Positions 25,113-34,393 of a DNA stretch of 56,632 bases are shown one piece after another. The stretch's first letter is position 1. The number at the start of each line of letters is the position of its first letter. The stretch is taken from contig CAYGRY010000007.1 in NCBI GenBank assembly GCA_964352405.1, positions 1-56,632 on the forward strand, in the 5' to 3' direction. The position numbers and the translations under genes were made by a program. Under the pieces are notes generated by a model that searched no databases, was not told the DNA's origin, and saw only the letters and a program-made list of their open reading frames with translations. The DNA comes from UBA4207 sp964352405. Its GTDB lineage: Bacteria > Bdellovibrionota > Bacteriovoracia > Bacteriovoracales > Bacteriovoracaceae.

Positions 25113-26423
25113 ATGGTTCGTGCCAGACATCAGTTAACAGCTATTCATATGATAGATCTCTATCTATTGCTTAGTTTTGGTGTCTCTATGTTCTTATGGG
25201 TTGGTTTAGCACTGACTCAATCAAACTTTTTGATCAATAGCTTTTTTGTCTCTAGCCTTGTCGCTGTTAATTATAGCTGTTTTTGTCATGGTCTTGGACA
25301 CGGAAGTACACTATCAGATGCTAGGCCCTTTGCAGGTTTATTGTTAACTCAATTTAGTCTCTTTGTTGGATGCGCCTTTGAGTATCAAGCAACCTCGATG
25401 ATTTATCTTGCGGTCTTTCCATGTTTAGCCGCTTGTTACACTATGCTGACAAGTGAGCGTGAATTTAAAACAGGGATTTTTTCTAAAGACTTAATACCAC
25501 CTTTAGTCGGCGTAAGTTTTTATCTTCTGTTTATGACGATTCAAAAAAATCTTGAATGGAAAACAATTGATTTGCTAAGCATTGCTGGCTTTGTCGTTTG
25601 GAGTGTAGGGACTCTTTATTGGGGATCGACTTTAGTCAGACGTGAAAACAAATCTCTTATAAGTTCATTGTTAAAGCGAGGTCACGGAAATTATCGCTGG
25701 CGAATGGATAAGGATCGTCAAAAAGAAGATCGTATGTTCTTTCACGATATTATTAATCATACTCATGCCTTGAATTTATTTTTACAGCAAAAAATAAGTA
25801 CTGACGCTCAAATGCAAGAAGATGAAATCTATGCTTTAATGAACGAAGTTAAATCAATGCAATCTTTGGTTTCAGATCATTTTGGATTTAAACATAAAAA
25901 CTTACTTTCTACACTGAACTGGGTTGAGCTTGATTTTGCCTTGTCTGGCTTTCATCGTATGATACATAATTTACTGCCACATCAGATTGATATCAATATC
26001 TCTCAGCTTGGTCAGCTGGATCGAACAAAATTTGATCGCTCACGTGTAAAGCTTTTTGTTCACTACCCAACATTTATAAGAGTCTGTACCAACCTTATTA
26101 AAAATATAGCGGAACAACACCCTAAAGAAGCCTTTTTTGAGTTTGATGCTGAAGAAACAAATTTAACAATTGTCTTTAAAAATAAGATGGGACATCTTCA
26201 TTCCGTTTCAAAAGATCTTGAGTACGCATTATCTGATAATATTTTATCTGCCGATCATATTGAACAATCAGATCATCTTGGCCTAGAATCCGTCCAGTCG
26301 CTCTGTCTTGATAATGGTGGCACATTTGAGTTTGCCATTGAGGATGGATTTTGGAGTGCAACAGTTGTGCTTCCACTTAATGAAACAGACCAAATTTCAG
26401 ATATTCATAAAAAAGCTGCCTAG
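25113..26423 (+). CDS. Atypical membrane sensor kinase
   Basis: 436 residues. Residues 1-180 contain about six membrane helices (MIDLYLLLSFGVSMFLWVGL onward). The cytoplasmic part starts at ~205 with MFFHDIINHTHALNLFL, whose His-Asp-x-x-Asn-His recalls the HD-x-x-NH phosphoacceptor helices of AgrC/CitA-type kinases. A HATPase_c-like domain follows: N-box NLIKNIAEQ and a G2-like DHLGLESVQSLCLDNGGTFE, but the D-x-G-x-G G1 box is missing (NKMGHLHSVS). It may bind but not hydrolyse ATP, or act as a phosphotransfer partner. No response regulator gene is adjacent. TTG 25101 is an alternative start. Confidence 0.55.
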   Translation: MVRARHQLTAIHMIDLYLLLSFGVSMFLWVGLALTQSNFLINSFFVSSLVAVNYSCFCHGLGHGSTLSDARPFAGLLLTQFSLFVGCAFEYQATSMIYLAVFPCLAACYTMLTSEREFKTGIFSKDLIPPLVGVSFYLLFMTIQKNLEWKTIDLLSIAGFVVWSVGTLYWGSTLVRRENKSLISSLLKRGHGNYRWRMDKDRQKEDRMFFHDIINHTHALNLFLQQKISTDAQMQEDEIYALMNEVKSMQSLVSDHFGFKHKNLLSTLNWVELDFALSGFHRMIHNLLPHQIDINISQLGQLDRTKFDRSRVKLFVHYPTFIRVCTNLIKNIAEQHPKEAFFEFDAEETNLTIVFKNKMGHLHSVSKDLEYALSDNILSADHIEQSDHLGLESVQSLCLDNGGTFEFAIEDGFWSATVVLPLNETDQISDIHKKAA

Positions 26424-26433
26424 TAATACTTTC

Positions 26434-26462
26434 TTGATTCGCTTTAGTAACCCGACTATTCT
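26434..26462 (+). promoter_or_regulatory. Promoter of outer-membrane protein gene
   Basis: TTGATT (26434-26439), a 17-base spacer and TATTCT (26457-26462), ending six bases before ATG 26469, which lacks a Shine-Dalgarno. Confidence 0.5.
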
Positions 26463-26468
26463 TTATGA

Positions 26469-27650
26469 ATGAAGTTATTAAGTATTCTAACAATTTTATT
26501 GTTTTCGTTTTGTGCTTGGTCAAAAAGCTCTCCTTATCGTCCACCTGCAAAGGCGATGAATGATGGTGCCTATGAGTTTGATTTAGTTGGCTCACATTTT
26601 ACTCAATCTGCTGTTTTTGATTATGACGGCAATGAGGTTGAACAATCAGAAGGAAGTTCTTTTTCTGAATCAAATTTAAATTTATTAGGACGCTACTCTT
26701 ACGGTAAAAGTTTACATTTCTTCGCCGGAATCTCTTTTCGACAAAATAGCTCAACTAACGGTTCGACAAATGAAGAGCTTACAAGTTCAGGTGTTGAGCG
26801 CGTCTTAGGTGGAGCTCATTATTCTTTCGATCCAATTGGCCATTGGTATTATGCCCTTGAGTTTTCCTTTGCTAAGACGGCCTATTCCAATCAATTTTAT
26901 CCTGTAGGTCAGGCGCTACCATCAGAACTTGTATTAGGTGATGACGGTCAAATTGTTGAAGGTCTTTTGCATATGACCTATTCAAAAACACGCACTAGTT
27001 TTTATAGTTTAAGTGTTGGGCTTCGAATGCCTCAAGATCATCTTGCCATGGAGATACCATGGAAGTTTGAAGCCACTTGGATTTTTGATCGATGGGCCAT
27101 TATTGGAGGCGTTAAAGGAATCACTTCAATGGGTGATGATGAATTTACTGATTCACCAACCTCAAAGCCAAGGCTTCCAACGGGTGTTACCGGACTATAT
27201 AACTCAATCAATAGAGAGATGATGGAGCCATTTATTGGAGCGACTAGGGCATTTGATAGCTGGAAGCTTGGAATTGGTTATTCTCAAGTTATTTCTGGTA
27301 TATCGACAGATAAGGGGCAGACTTTATTGGCCAGTTTGTCATGGTCATCCGAGGGCGTAACAACGGCGCAAAAAAGGCTTAACACCTTTAAAGAATACGA
27401 TACTGAAGCGACTGTTAATAAAGTTTCTCCAAGAGGAACATTTGTTAAAATTGATAAAGGTTTAACAAGTGATATCGAGAAGGGTATGCGCTTTGATATT
27501 TTCAAGACGGATTTTGAAGGTGGTAATAAACTTTATGCCTCAGGTATCGTTTACGAAACTGGTTCAGAATGGTCAATTATAAAAATTACTCAAACATATC
27601 AAAGTGATGTTATTCAAAATGGATTTACTGCCAGAGGGTATAGACAGTAA
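26469..27650 (+). CDS. Outer-membrane beta-barrel with periplasmic tail
   Basis: 393 residues with signal peptide (MKLLSILTILLFSFCAWS). Residues ~35-290 alternate as barrel strands (LHFFAGISFRQ, WYYALEFSFAKT, SWKLGIGYSQVISG, LLASLSWSSEGV). From ~300 a compact soluble domain follows: TEATVNKVSPRGTFVKIDKG and DIEKGMRFDIFKTDFEGG, like the FlgT-C or similar beta domains of envelope proteins. The ATG at 26469 is the second of two close ATGs and begins the signal peptide. A possible channel or assembly protein; function unknown. Confidence 0.6.
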   Translation: MKLLSILTILLFSFCAWSKSSPYRPPAKAMNDGAYEFDLVGSHFTQSAVFDYDGNEVEQSEGSSFSESNLNLLGRYSYGKSLHFFAGISFRQNSSTNGSTNEELTSSGVERVLGGAHYSFDPIGHWYYALEFSFAKTAYSNQFYPVGQALPSELVLGDDGQIVEGLLHMTYSKTRTSFYSLSVGLRMPQDHLAMEIPWKFEATWIFDRWAIIGGVKGITSMGDDEFTDSPTSKPRLPTGVTGLYNSINREMMEPFIGATRAFDSWKLGIGYSQVISGISTDKGQTLLASLSWSSEGVTTAQKRLNTFKEYDTEATVNKVSPRGTFVKIDKGLTSDIEKGMRFDIFKTDFEGGNKLYASGIVYETGSEWSIIKITQTYQSDVIQNGFTARGYRQ

Positions 27651-27730
27651 TTTTTTACCCTTGTACTTTCGGTGACTTGGTTTAAACTTAAAAAGAATAG
27701 TTAATTTAAATTTAGGACGAAGGACGCTTC

Positions 27731-28498
27731 ATGTTGCGTAAAATTTCTCAGTATTTCGCTATCACATCATTAATTCTCGGTATCTCTTTTTCTGCAAATG
27801 CAAAGAGATTTACCAGTCAGTTTTGTGAATTTGAACTTCCTCCAGGTTGGGAATGTGCGCTCGAAGGCACTGAATGGGTTTGCCAATCGACAAATGAACA
27901 AAGAAAGAAAGAAGCTATTATCATTTTAGCTGCCAAAGAGCGCGGTCCTCAAGACTCCATGATGGAATATGAAGCTTACTTAAAAAAGAATAAGACCTTC
28001 ATGCTACCGGGTGGAAAAACACAAGTTTCAGAGCCTAAAGATATTAAGCTTAGAGAAGTGAATGGCCAAAATTGGGTTGATGCTCTTCACTTAGCTTCAG
28101 AAGTTCCTGGATTTTACACTCAATACTTAGCAACAGTTAAAGAGTCGCTTGGCATTGCTGTTACATTCTCAGTTGGTAAAGATTTTTATGATGCTTACAG
28201 AGGCGTTTTTGAAAACATCATTTCAACCATGAGAGTTTTCGTTCCTAAAAAATATCAACAAGGCGGAGAGTTTCAGCTTAAGACTGGAGACGAGCAATTG
28301 CTTGGTGATTCAGTTATTCCTGATGCTGATAATCGTCTTAATATTGGTGTTCAAAAGAAGAAAGGTCAAACAGGAGAGGGCGATCCTATGCAGGATTACC
28401 TACTCTACGGCGGTGCTGCTGCTGTTGTTGCCTTCTTAATAGCAAAATCTAAGAAGAAAAAAGGTGGAGCTAAAAAATCCAAAAAGAAAAAGTCATAA
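27731..28498 (+). CDS. Exported protein with Lys-rich C-terminal tail
   Basis: 255 residues. Signal peptide MLRKISQYFAITSLILGISFSANA. The mature domain has paired cysteines (SQFCEFELPPGWECALEGTE and WVCQSTNE) then an alpha/beta part (REVNGQNWVDALHLASEVPG, LGIAVTFSVGKDFYDAY). Near the C-terminus a hydrophobic helix (DYLLYGGAAAVVAFLIA) is followed by a lysine-only tail, so the protein spans the inner membrane with a basic cytoplasmic end. No family recognised. GAAGGA precedes the ATG, and a terminator follows. Confidence 0.6.
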   Translation: MLRKISQYFAITSLILGISFSANAKRFTSQFCEFELPPGWECALEGTEWVCQSTNEQRKKEAIIILAAKERGPQDSMMEYEAYLKKNKTFMLPGGKTQVSEPKDIKLREVNGQNWVDALHLASEVPGFYTQYLATVKESLGIAVTFSVGKDFYDAYRGVFENIISTMRVFVPKKYQQGGEFQLKTGDEQLLGDSVIPDADNRLNIGVQKKKGQTGEGDPMQDYLLYGGAAAVVAFLIAKSKKKKGGAKKSKKKKS

Positions 28499-28505
28499 AA
28501 AAAAG

Positions 28506-28531
28506 AGCCGCTTTATAAGCGGCTTTTTTTT
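28506..28531. terminator. Bidirectional Rho-independent terminator
   Basis: AGCCGCTT-TAT-AAGCGGCT followed by eight T on the plus strand; a run of A to the left gives a T-run on the minus strand. It serves the genes ending at 28498 and 28585. Confidence 0.9.
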
Positions 28532-28584
28532 GTCCAATTATTCATGTTTATAATAACGATAAAGTAATAATTTTAAATTAACGA

Positions 28585-30537
28585 TTACTCTAATGTCGTC
28601 TTTTCGGGCCCTTTATCTTCATCAAAGAATCTTGGGAAAGCTGATTTAAAATATCTCATTGTGATAATGTTGAAGATGCTCTCGTTTTTACGATCACTAA
28701 TATCACTTTCATTGCTCTCATATTCACTTAGTGCGTCTCCTTGATTAAGAGCGCCATCACCGCCAAGTCCATCTGTACCGTCAGATGCACCATCTTCGGG
28801 AAAGTCGAATTTAAAACCTGCAAGAGGGTCAGCCGATCCTCCCGCATCAGGAGCAGCTCCGGCTTGTTTGATACTTGCAAGTACGTCTTTAATTTCTTTT
28901 TTGTTTTCCTCGTTTAGGCCTTTAGCAATCGATCCACCACCTAAACCGAAGTTTGTTAAACCGGCAAGAGCATTTTTTTGATCTGCTGGAAGTGAATTAA
29001 ATATTCGAGGCATATCATTAGTTAATTTATCAAGTGCCTGTTTTTCTAAGCCAGCAATTGTGAATTTGGATTTACCCTTCTTTAGCTGTGTATCAAGATC
29101 GCCTCTTAATTTATCTGAAAGACGCCTTAAGTTTGCCGCATTATTTCCAAGTGTTCCAAATGCAGCATTTGCTCCTTGAGTATTACCAGCAAATAAAGAG
29201 CTCGATCCAGTTCCTAATGCACCTAAAGATGTTCCCAAAAAGCCAGGTAAGCCAGTATTTTGTAGAGGTACATTTGATAAATTAACTTTTGTACACGTAT
29301 TTGTTTTAGCACATTGACACTGACTATCTACGCGTTGCTCACCTAGGTTTCCAACCAAGCATAATCCGCCTTCTGGGACAGTGTTAACTTGATCGCGATT
29401 ACCGCTATAGCCCGTAACTCTATTTCTTACTTGATTATTGACTCCATCCATATTGGCAAATCTAGCTGAACTGTTAATTGCAGCGCCTAGCCTCGAAGCT
29501 AAGTCGCCGTAGACTTTGGCATTAGCTTCGGCGGCTTTTCTTGCTTTATCGACTTGGGCATGTGCAGTCCAAAGAAGACCTGTGAGTGCTCCAAATAATC
29601 CTACACGTGTCCAGGAAGCTGTCAACAATCCACCAAATAGTTTTGCTATTGGCGTTGCAAACGCTAGGGCGGCTCCAGAAACACCAACTGTCGACCAAAA
29701 CGAACCGCCATCATGAGTCTTAACCTCATCCTTAGCTTGAGCAGTAGGTAGAATTATATTAGAGATCATTTCTGAATATTTATACATTGTTTGCATCAAA
29801 GTTTGTTGTTGCTCATGAGGAACAACTGCAGACAAATAGTCATTACTAAAATCAAAATCATCTGTCGCTTTTGGACTTTGAAATCCATCTCCAAAAAGAT
29901 AATCGTTATATTCTTGGTTTCTAGCATAGTGCTGCAAAAAGCTTTCGTTTTCTAATGGCTTGACGTTTACTACAATTGGAGTACAAACCTTTGCAAAAAA
30001 AGCACCTAAAACCGTCTGGCCGAAGGCGGGGATCGAGTCAGCTAAGGCCTCCAATGTGGCAAAGACAAGAGCAGCGGTAGTAGCAATAGCAAAAATCTTT
30101 ATACCTGAAGCTTTATTAGCGAGGGCTTCAGCTGCGCCTAGCTCTTGCTCTTGCGCTGCTAGCAGGGTCTTAATTTGCTTATTAGAAGTATCATCAAGAG
30201 TGGCTATCATCTCCTGATTGCTCGTACTTCTGTCTTTGTACTTACTGTAGCCCAAAATTTCCATAAACAAGAATGTTGCACCTCCACCTGCAAAAGCGTA
30301 TGCGCTCCACACACCAGGACAAGCGGCTACCATTGATGGGACAAGTGATAGGGCAGCCATTGTTGCGAAGGATGCGTAGTTAAGCTTGCTAACTTCTTGT
30401 TCAGAATTGCTATAATCAAGACTTGAAGGTTCTGATTGAGAATAAGCAGTACTCCAGCCAATAGCACTCGATTCTATATGGAATGTAAAAAGACTGAATA
30501 TTAACGTTATTGATGTTAGGGCTTTTAGAAATTTCAT
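28585..30537 (-). CDS. Large exported membrane-associated protein
   Basis: 650 residues. Signal peptide at the N-terminus (MKFLKALTSITLIFSLFTFH). Several hydrophobic segments lie at ~55-90, ~145-185 and ~275-320 (NYASFATMAALSLVPSMVAA, KIFAIATTAALVFATLEALA, VGVSGAALAFATPIAKLFGG). Two Cys pairs occur near QCQCAKTNTCTK. The C-terminal third is Gly, Ala and Asp rich and looks disordered, ending in an acidic tail. AAGGTG precedes ATG 30537. Unknown family; an envelope structural or prey-interaction protein is only a guess. Confidence 0.5.
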   Translation of the reverse strand: MKFLKALTSITLIFSLFTFHIESSAIGWSTAYSQSEPSSLDYSNSEQEVSKLNYASFATMAALSLVPSMVAACPGVWSAYAFAGGGATFLFMEILGYSKYKDRSTSNQEMIATLDDTSNKQIKTLLAAQEQELGAAEALANKASGIKIFAIATTAALVFATLEALADSIPAFGQTVLGAFFAKVCTPIVVNVKPLENESFLQHYARNQEYNDYLFGDGFQSPKATDDFDFSNDYLSAVVPHEQQQTLMQTMYKYSEMISNIILPTAQAKDEVKTHDGGSFWSTVGVSGAALAFATPIAKLFGGLLTASWTRVGLFGALTGLLWTAHAQVDKARKAAEANAKVYGDLASRLGAAINSSARFANMDGVNNQVRNRVTGYSGNRDQVNTVPEGGLCLVGNLGEQRVDSQCQCAKTNTCTKVNLSNVPLQNTGLPGFLGTSLGALGTGSSSLFAGNTQGANAAFGTLGNNAANLRRLSDKLRGDLDTQLKKGKSKFTIAGLEKQALDKLTNDMPRIFNSLPADQKNALAGLTNFGLGGGSIAKGLNEENKKEIKDVLASIKQAGAAPDAGGSADPLAGFKFDFPEDGASDGTDGLGGDGALNQGDALSEYESNESDISDRKNESIFNIITMRYFKSAFPRFFDEDKGPEKTTLE

Positions 30538-30637
30538 GGTTTCACCTTATGAAGTTGATTCTATTATAAATCATAACTGGCTAAACTCAATTATCCTAGT
30601 GTGAATGCTAACTATCTTATTGAAATTATAGAAAGGC

Positions 30638-32638
30638 TTAATGCCAACCCTTTTGGGCTAATTGTTGTAAAATGAGAGTGCTTACTTGATTAGGGTCTTG
30701 AAATGACGTCTTATGGGAGCATTTAGCGGCTATAAGGCAAGAAGGCCAAAAAAGCAGATGTTTACTATCAAGTTCTCCTACAATGGAGATAATATCCGGA
30801 CTCAATATTAAATCTGAAAAGTCTGGTTGTTGGCTTAGGCCATAGGTTTTGAGTGCTAAAGCGTATGATGCAGGAATAGCTAAGGTCTTACTTAAAAGTT
30901 TATTGATTTGAGCGTCACTTAAGTTGAAAAGATCGGCTTTGTACCAGTGCTTTAAAAACTCTCGAAAATCTTGCATTTTAGTAATGATGGATTCTTCAAA
31001 AACTTTTCGTTCTTGTTTCTCTCTTTCACTTTTTAAACCAGGATTAACTCCTTCAAGAATTAATTTTTTAACAAGCTTGGGATAGCGCTGCTTGATTCCT
31101 AAAGCAACTCTTCCTCCCATTGAATATCCATAAATCCATAAATTAGAAAAACGAATCAAAAGACAGGCTAATTCATCGATCACTTCGTTCCAGCTGTTAT
31201 ATTCGTGATGAAGATGATTTCCATGAAAGGGAAGATCAAGTGTCCATATATTAAAATCATTTGAAAACTGAAGAGCTAAATCTTTTAAGCTATGAGAGTT
31301 GCCCATAAAACCATGTAGAAAGACTAAGTCAGGCTTATTTTTAAGAGGAGAGTTAAGCTGTGTTAAATTCCATTTTGAAAAATTTGAATCAATAATGTCT
31401 TTGATCTTATCTGACTTAAGCTTAAGACTTGATTCGGTTGGCCATGAAGTCGTTAGAAAACGAAGTTTTTTAAATGCAGGTAAAGATTGATTAAGAGAGA
31501 AAACTTCATTGATGACATGGTTACTCTTAGGTGAAATTAACGCTGCATTTATATAGCCGTACTGATCATCTTTTAGGGGAGAGATAATACAATTTTCTAA
31601 AGACGAGTGATTGATAAAATAATGTTGAAGTTCTTGTGGATTGATATTTTCTCCGCCTGACTTATAGATAAAGTCAGCTCTTCCTTTTATATAGATTTCA
31701 TTTTCAATGATCTGGGCCAAGTCTTGAGAGTGAAAAAAACCATTGTCGTCAAAGGGAAATATGTCAGAATTTTGTTCTTGATAACCGTAGAAGCAAGCTT
31801 CACCCTTAAAGCATAATTTATCATCAATAACTTTAATGTCACGCATAGCTAATGGCTTGCCAACGCTGCCATTAAATGGATTGCCTGCTATCGTTGCACT
31901 TAAAATTGCAACTGACTCACTACTTCCGTAACTGAGACTTAAAGGAATTGATTTTTCTTTAGCAGTCTTAAAAAGCTTTTCATCAACTGCTTGTCCACCA
32001 ATAATGACAGCTTTAAAATGCAGCCAATCAAAATTTGATAAAAGGAGATGCTGTAGTTGAGCTGGAACGAGAGAAATGAATTGAGCATCCTCATTAATCG
32101 CAGTTTTCCAGTCTCCATCTTGGGCTAGTTGTAAGCGGGACTTTGACTCAAGAGCACGCCAAAGTGGTAATAGTCCGCCGATATGATTTAGAGGAAGGGG
32201 AGAGAGTACTAAATCGTCTTGTTTAATTTCGTAGAATTTACAGCTTGCTTGAGCACTTGCGATAAGTGCTTTTGGCTTTATAAGAACAACTTTTGAATTA
32301 CCAGATGAGCCAGAGGTCGCTATCGCTAGTAATGAGTCATGGTTTAGAGATTTTACTTCGAGCTTATTTTCTTTGGGTGTTAATTCAGAATCGATGATGT
32401 GTTCGGGATTAAAAAGTTTTCTGACGAATAACTTTTCTTTTTCATTTTGAAAACTATTCTCGCTAAAGACTCTTTTGCCAGCAATGAGGCAGGCGTAAAG
32501 AGCCGCAAGATGATGTGTTGGGTTTTTTAGGCTTACACTAATCTTGTAGGCTTTAGGCAGCGAAGATCGATAAGTTTCAATTAAGCATTCAAACTCTATT
32601 GGCGAAAAAGAATAGCTGTTCGTTTGAATCGAAATCAT
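30638..32638 (-). CDS. menE: MenE-MenH fusion: O-succinylbenzoate-CoA ligase and SHCHC synthase
   Basis: 666 residues with two menaquinone enzymes in one chain. Residues ~1-430 are an adenylate-forming ligase: P-loop LLAIATSGSSGNSK (~105), VIIGGQAVDE, YGSSESVAIL, the A8 loop IKGRADFIYKSGGENINPQE and a C-terminal catalytic Lys (SLKLKSDKIKD). Residues ~435-666 are an alpha/beta hydrolase with FLHGFMGNSHSLKDL, WTLDLPFHGNH, nucleophile GYSMGGRVALGI (~505) and EGVNPGL, the MenH pattern. MenH normally acts two steps before MenE. ATG overlaps the dinB stop by one base (TAATG), placing it in the lexA-dinB operon. Confidence 0.82.
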   Translation of the reverse strand: MISIQTNSYSFSPIEFECLIETYRSSLPKAYKISVSLKNPTHHLAALYACLIAGKRVFSENSFQNEKEKLFVRKLFNPEHIIDSELTPKENKLEVKSLNHDSLLAIATSGSSGNSKVVLIKPKALIASAQASCKFYEIKQDDLVLSPLPLNHIGGLLPLWRALESKSRLQLAQDGDWKTAINEDAQFISLVPAQLQHLLLSNFDWLHFKAVIIGGQAVDEKLFKTAKEKSIPLSLSYGSSESVAILSATIAGNPFNGSVGKPLAMRDIKVIDDKLCFKGEACFYGYQEQNSDIFPFDDNGFFHSQDLAQIIENEIYIKGRADFIYKSGGENINPQELQHYFINHSSLENCIISPLKDDQYGYINAALISPKSNHVINEVFSLNQSLPAFKKLRFLTTSWPTESSLKLKSDKIKDIIDSNFSKWNLTQLNSPLKNKPDLVFLHGFMGNSHSLKDLALQFSNDFNIWTLDLPFHGNHLHHEYNSWNEVIDELACLLIRFSNLWIYGYSMGGRVALGIKQRYPKLVKKLILEGVNPGLKSEREKQERKVFEESIITKMQDFREFLKHWYKADLFNLSDAQINKLLSKTLAIPASYALALKTYGLSQQPDFSDLILSPDIISIVGELDSKHLLFWPSCLIAAKCSHKTSFQDPNQVSTLILQQLAQKGWH

Positions 32639-33762
32639 TAATTTGCCATATCGTATTCAAGATTTAACTGCTCTGGACCATTTTCATAACTTAGTCTAAT
32701 TCCAGCTCCAATAAGTCTTACCGGAGTATTATACTTTAAAAGCAGATCCTTAAGCATAATATAAAATTCGTCTGCGCGTGGTAGATCTTTTTGATCTTTG
32801 TCTAGGACACGCTCGAACGTATGCTGTTTAAAATCATGGGTTTTGATTTTTACAAAAAGTTTATGAGCGCAAGCATCAAGATGTTTAAGCTTAAACTTCT
32901 CAAATCTTCGTTCTAATTCAAGATAGATATCATTAAGTTGGGATAAAGAGTCTTCGATTTCCAGATCATCTTGGAAGGTCTCTTCAACGCCTAAGGACTT
33001 TCTAAGCCAGTCAGTGATAACTTCATTGTCGTCATAGCCAAAGGAAAGCTCAAAAAGCCTATGAGCGTAATTGCCAAATTTCTTACGTAGGGTGAATAAG
33101 TCGACTATTTGAATGTCTTGGCAAGTTTTAAACCCTCTACGCTCGAGTGATTGAGCTGTTTTCGCTCCTATTCCTGGTAGTTTTGCTAAAGGTAATACTG
33201 TGATGAATTTTGAAATTTCTTGTGGTGATAATGTAAATTGTCCATTTGGCTTATTCCAATCACTTGAAAGTTTCGCTAGAAATTTATTAGGTGCAATTCC
33301 TGCTGATGCTGTTAATCCTGTCACTTCAAAAATTTCATCTCTTATCTGCTTGGCAATGAGTGTCGCTGAACCATTAAAAAACTCTGAATCAGTTACATCG
33401 AGATAGGCTTCATCTAGCGAAAGAGGCTCGACGGAGTCTGTATATTTTTTTAATATTTCATGAATTTGATTTGATACGTCTTTGTAGACAGACATTCTTC
33501 CTGGAACAATAAGGAGTTCTGGACAAAGTCTTAAGGCTTGTGAGGAAGGCATGGCCGAGCGGACACCAAATTTTCTGGCTAAGTAATTACAAGTTGATAG
33601 CACGGCCCTTGTACCAGGAGGGCCACCAACAGCTAGTGGCACATCTCTCCACTGTGGATGATCTCGCATCTCAACCGATGCATAAAAAGAGTCCATGTCG
33701 ATATGTATAATTTTTCGTTTTTGATCTAGAACTTTAAGCTTGAGGCTTTCAGCATCAAACAT
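32638..33762 (-). CDS. dinB: DNA polymerase IV
   Basis: 374 residues, Y-family translesion polymerase. IIHIDMDSFYASVE (~18) and SLDEAYLDV (~118) carry the metal-binding acids; LSTCNYLARKFGVRSAMPS, GIAPNKFLAKLSSDWNKPNG and LAKLPGIGAKTAQSLERRG are the other family motifs. The little-finger domain is present to the C-terminus. It overlaps lexA by eight bases and menE/menH by one, so LexA should control all three. Bypasses damaged template at the cost of fidelity. Confidence 0.95.
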   Translation of the reverse strand: MFDAESLKLKVLDQKRKIIHIDMDSFYASVEMRDHPQWRDVPLAVGGPPGTRAVLSTCNYLARKFGVRSAMPSSQALRLCPELLIVPGRMSVYKDVSNQIHEILKKYTDSVEPLSLDEAYLDVTDSEFFNGSATLIAKQIRDEIFEVTGLTASAGIAPNKFLAKLSSDWNKPNGQFTLSPQEISKFITVLPLAKLPGIGAKTAQSLERRGFKTCQDIQIVDLFTLRKKFGNYAHRLFELSFGYDDNEVITDWLRKSLGVEETFQDDLEIEDSLSQLNDIYLELERRFEKFKLKHLDACAHKLFVKIKTHDFKQHTFERVLDKDQKDLPRADEFYIMLKDLLLKYNTPVRLIGAGIRLSYENGPEQLNLEYDMAN

Positions 33763-34387
33763 ACGATCTCATTAGACCGACAAGGATACCTGCAATTCTG
33801 AAGTCTTGATCTGGTCCTATAATAAAAGACTTCATTTTTGAATTTGAAGGGATAAGTTCAATCGACGACTTTGATTTCTTTATTGTTTTTAGAGTTGCCT
33901 CATCATCAACTAAAGCAATAACGACTTGTCCGTTATCTGCTGACGTTTGGTGGCGACAAACAATAAGATCGCCATCTAGGATGCCGGCTTCAATCATCGA
34001 TTCGCCGACTACAGATAAAGCAAAGTATTGTCCGTCTTTAGTCATCATTGATTTTGGAATCTGAATGGTCTCACTTGGGTTTTCGATAGCTTCAATTGGT
34101 ATACCTGCAGCAATATCACCAAGCCAAGGAATGTCTTGGACATCAAGAGATGGGCGAACTGTTTTATTAGTCTCTTCGTTACTAGCGAGAGTGATTCCGC
34201 GTCTGGCGTTCCAGTCTGTTTCGAGATAGCCAGCGCTCATAAGATACTTGAGGTAGGCCTGAACGGAGCCAAAGGATTTAAATCCAAAATGGTCTTTAAT
34301 CTCTCTTTGTGTAGGAGCGTAGCCATTTTGACTTGAATAGTCACAAATGTAGTCGAAAACTTCTTTTTGTTTTTTAGTTATAGCCAT
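33755..34387 (-). CDS. lexA: SOS repressor LexA
   Basis: 210 residues. N-terminal winged helix: QKEVFDYICDYSSQNGYAPT and QREIKDHFGFKSFGSVQAYL; the recognition helix differs from the E. coli type. Cleavage site Ala-Gly in LGDIAAGIPIEA (~93), catalytic Ser in VVGESMIEAGI (~128) and Lys in DEATLKTIKK (~165) are present. No Shine-Dalgarno; the predicted -10 ends six bases before the ATG. An operator-like palindrome sits between -35 and -10, giving autoregulation of lexA, dinB and menE/menH. Confidence 0.94.
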   Translation of the reverse strand: MAITKKQKEVFDYICDYSSQNGYAPTQREIKDHFGFKSFGSVQAYLKYLMSAGYLETDWNARRGITLASNEETNKTVRPSLDVQDIPWLGDIAAGIPIEAIENPSETIQIPKSMMTKDGQYFALSVVGESMIEAGILDGDLIVCRHQTSADNGQVVIALVDDEATLKTIKKSKSSIELIPSNSKMKSFIIGPDQDFRIAGILVGLMRSYV

Positions 34388-34393
34388 GAATAA

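Noticed and set aside
29516..30217. Plus-strand frames inside the 650-residue gene
   Set aside because: They are Ala/Ser/Thr-rich shadows of the minus-strand Ala- and Gly-rich coding frame.
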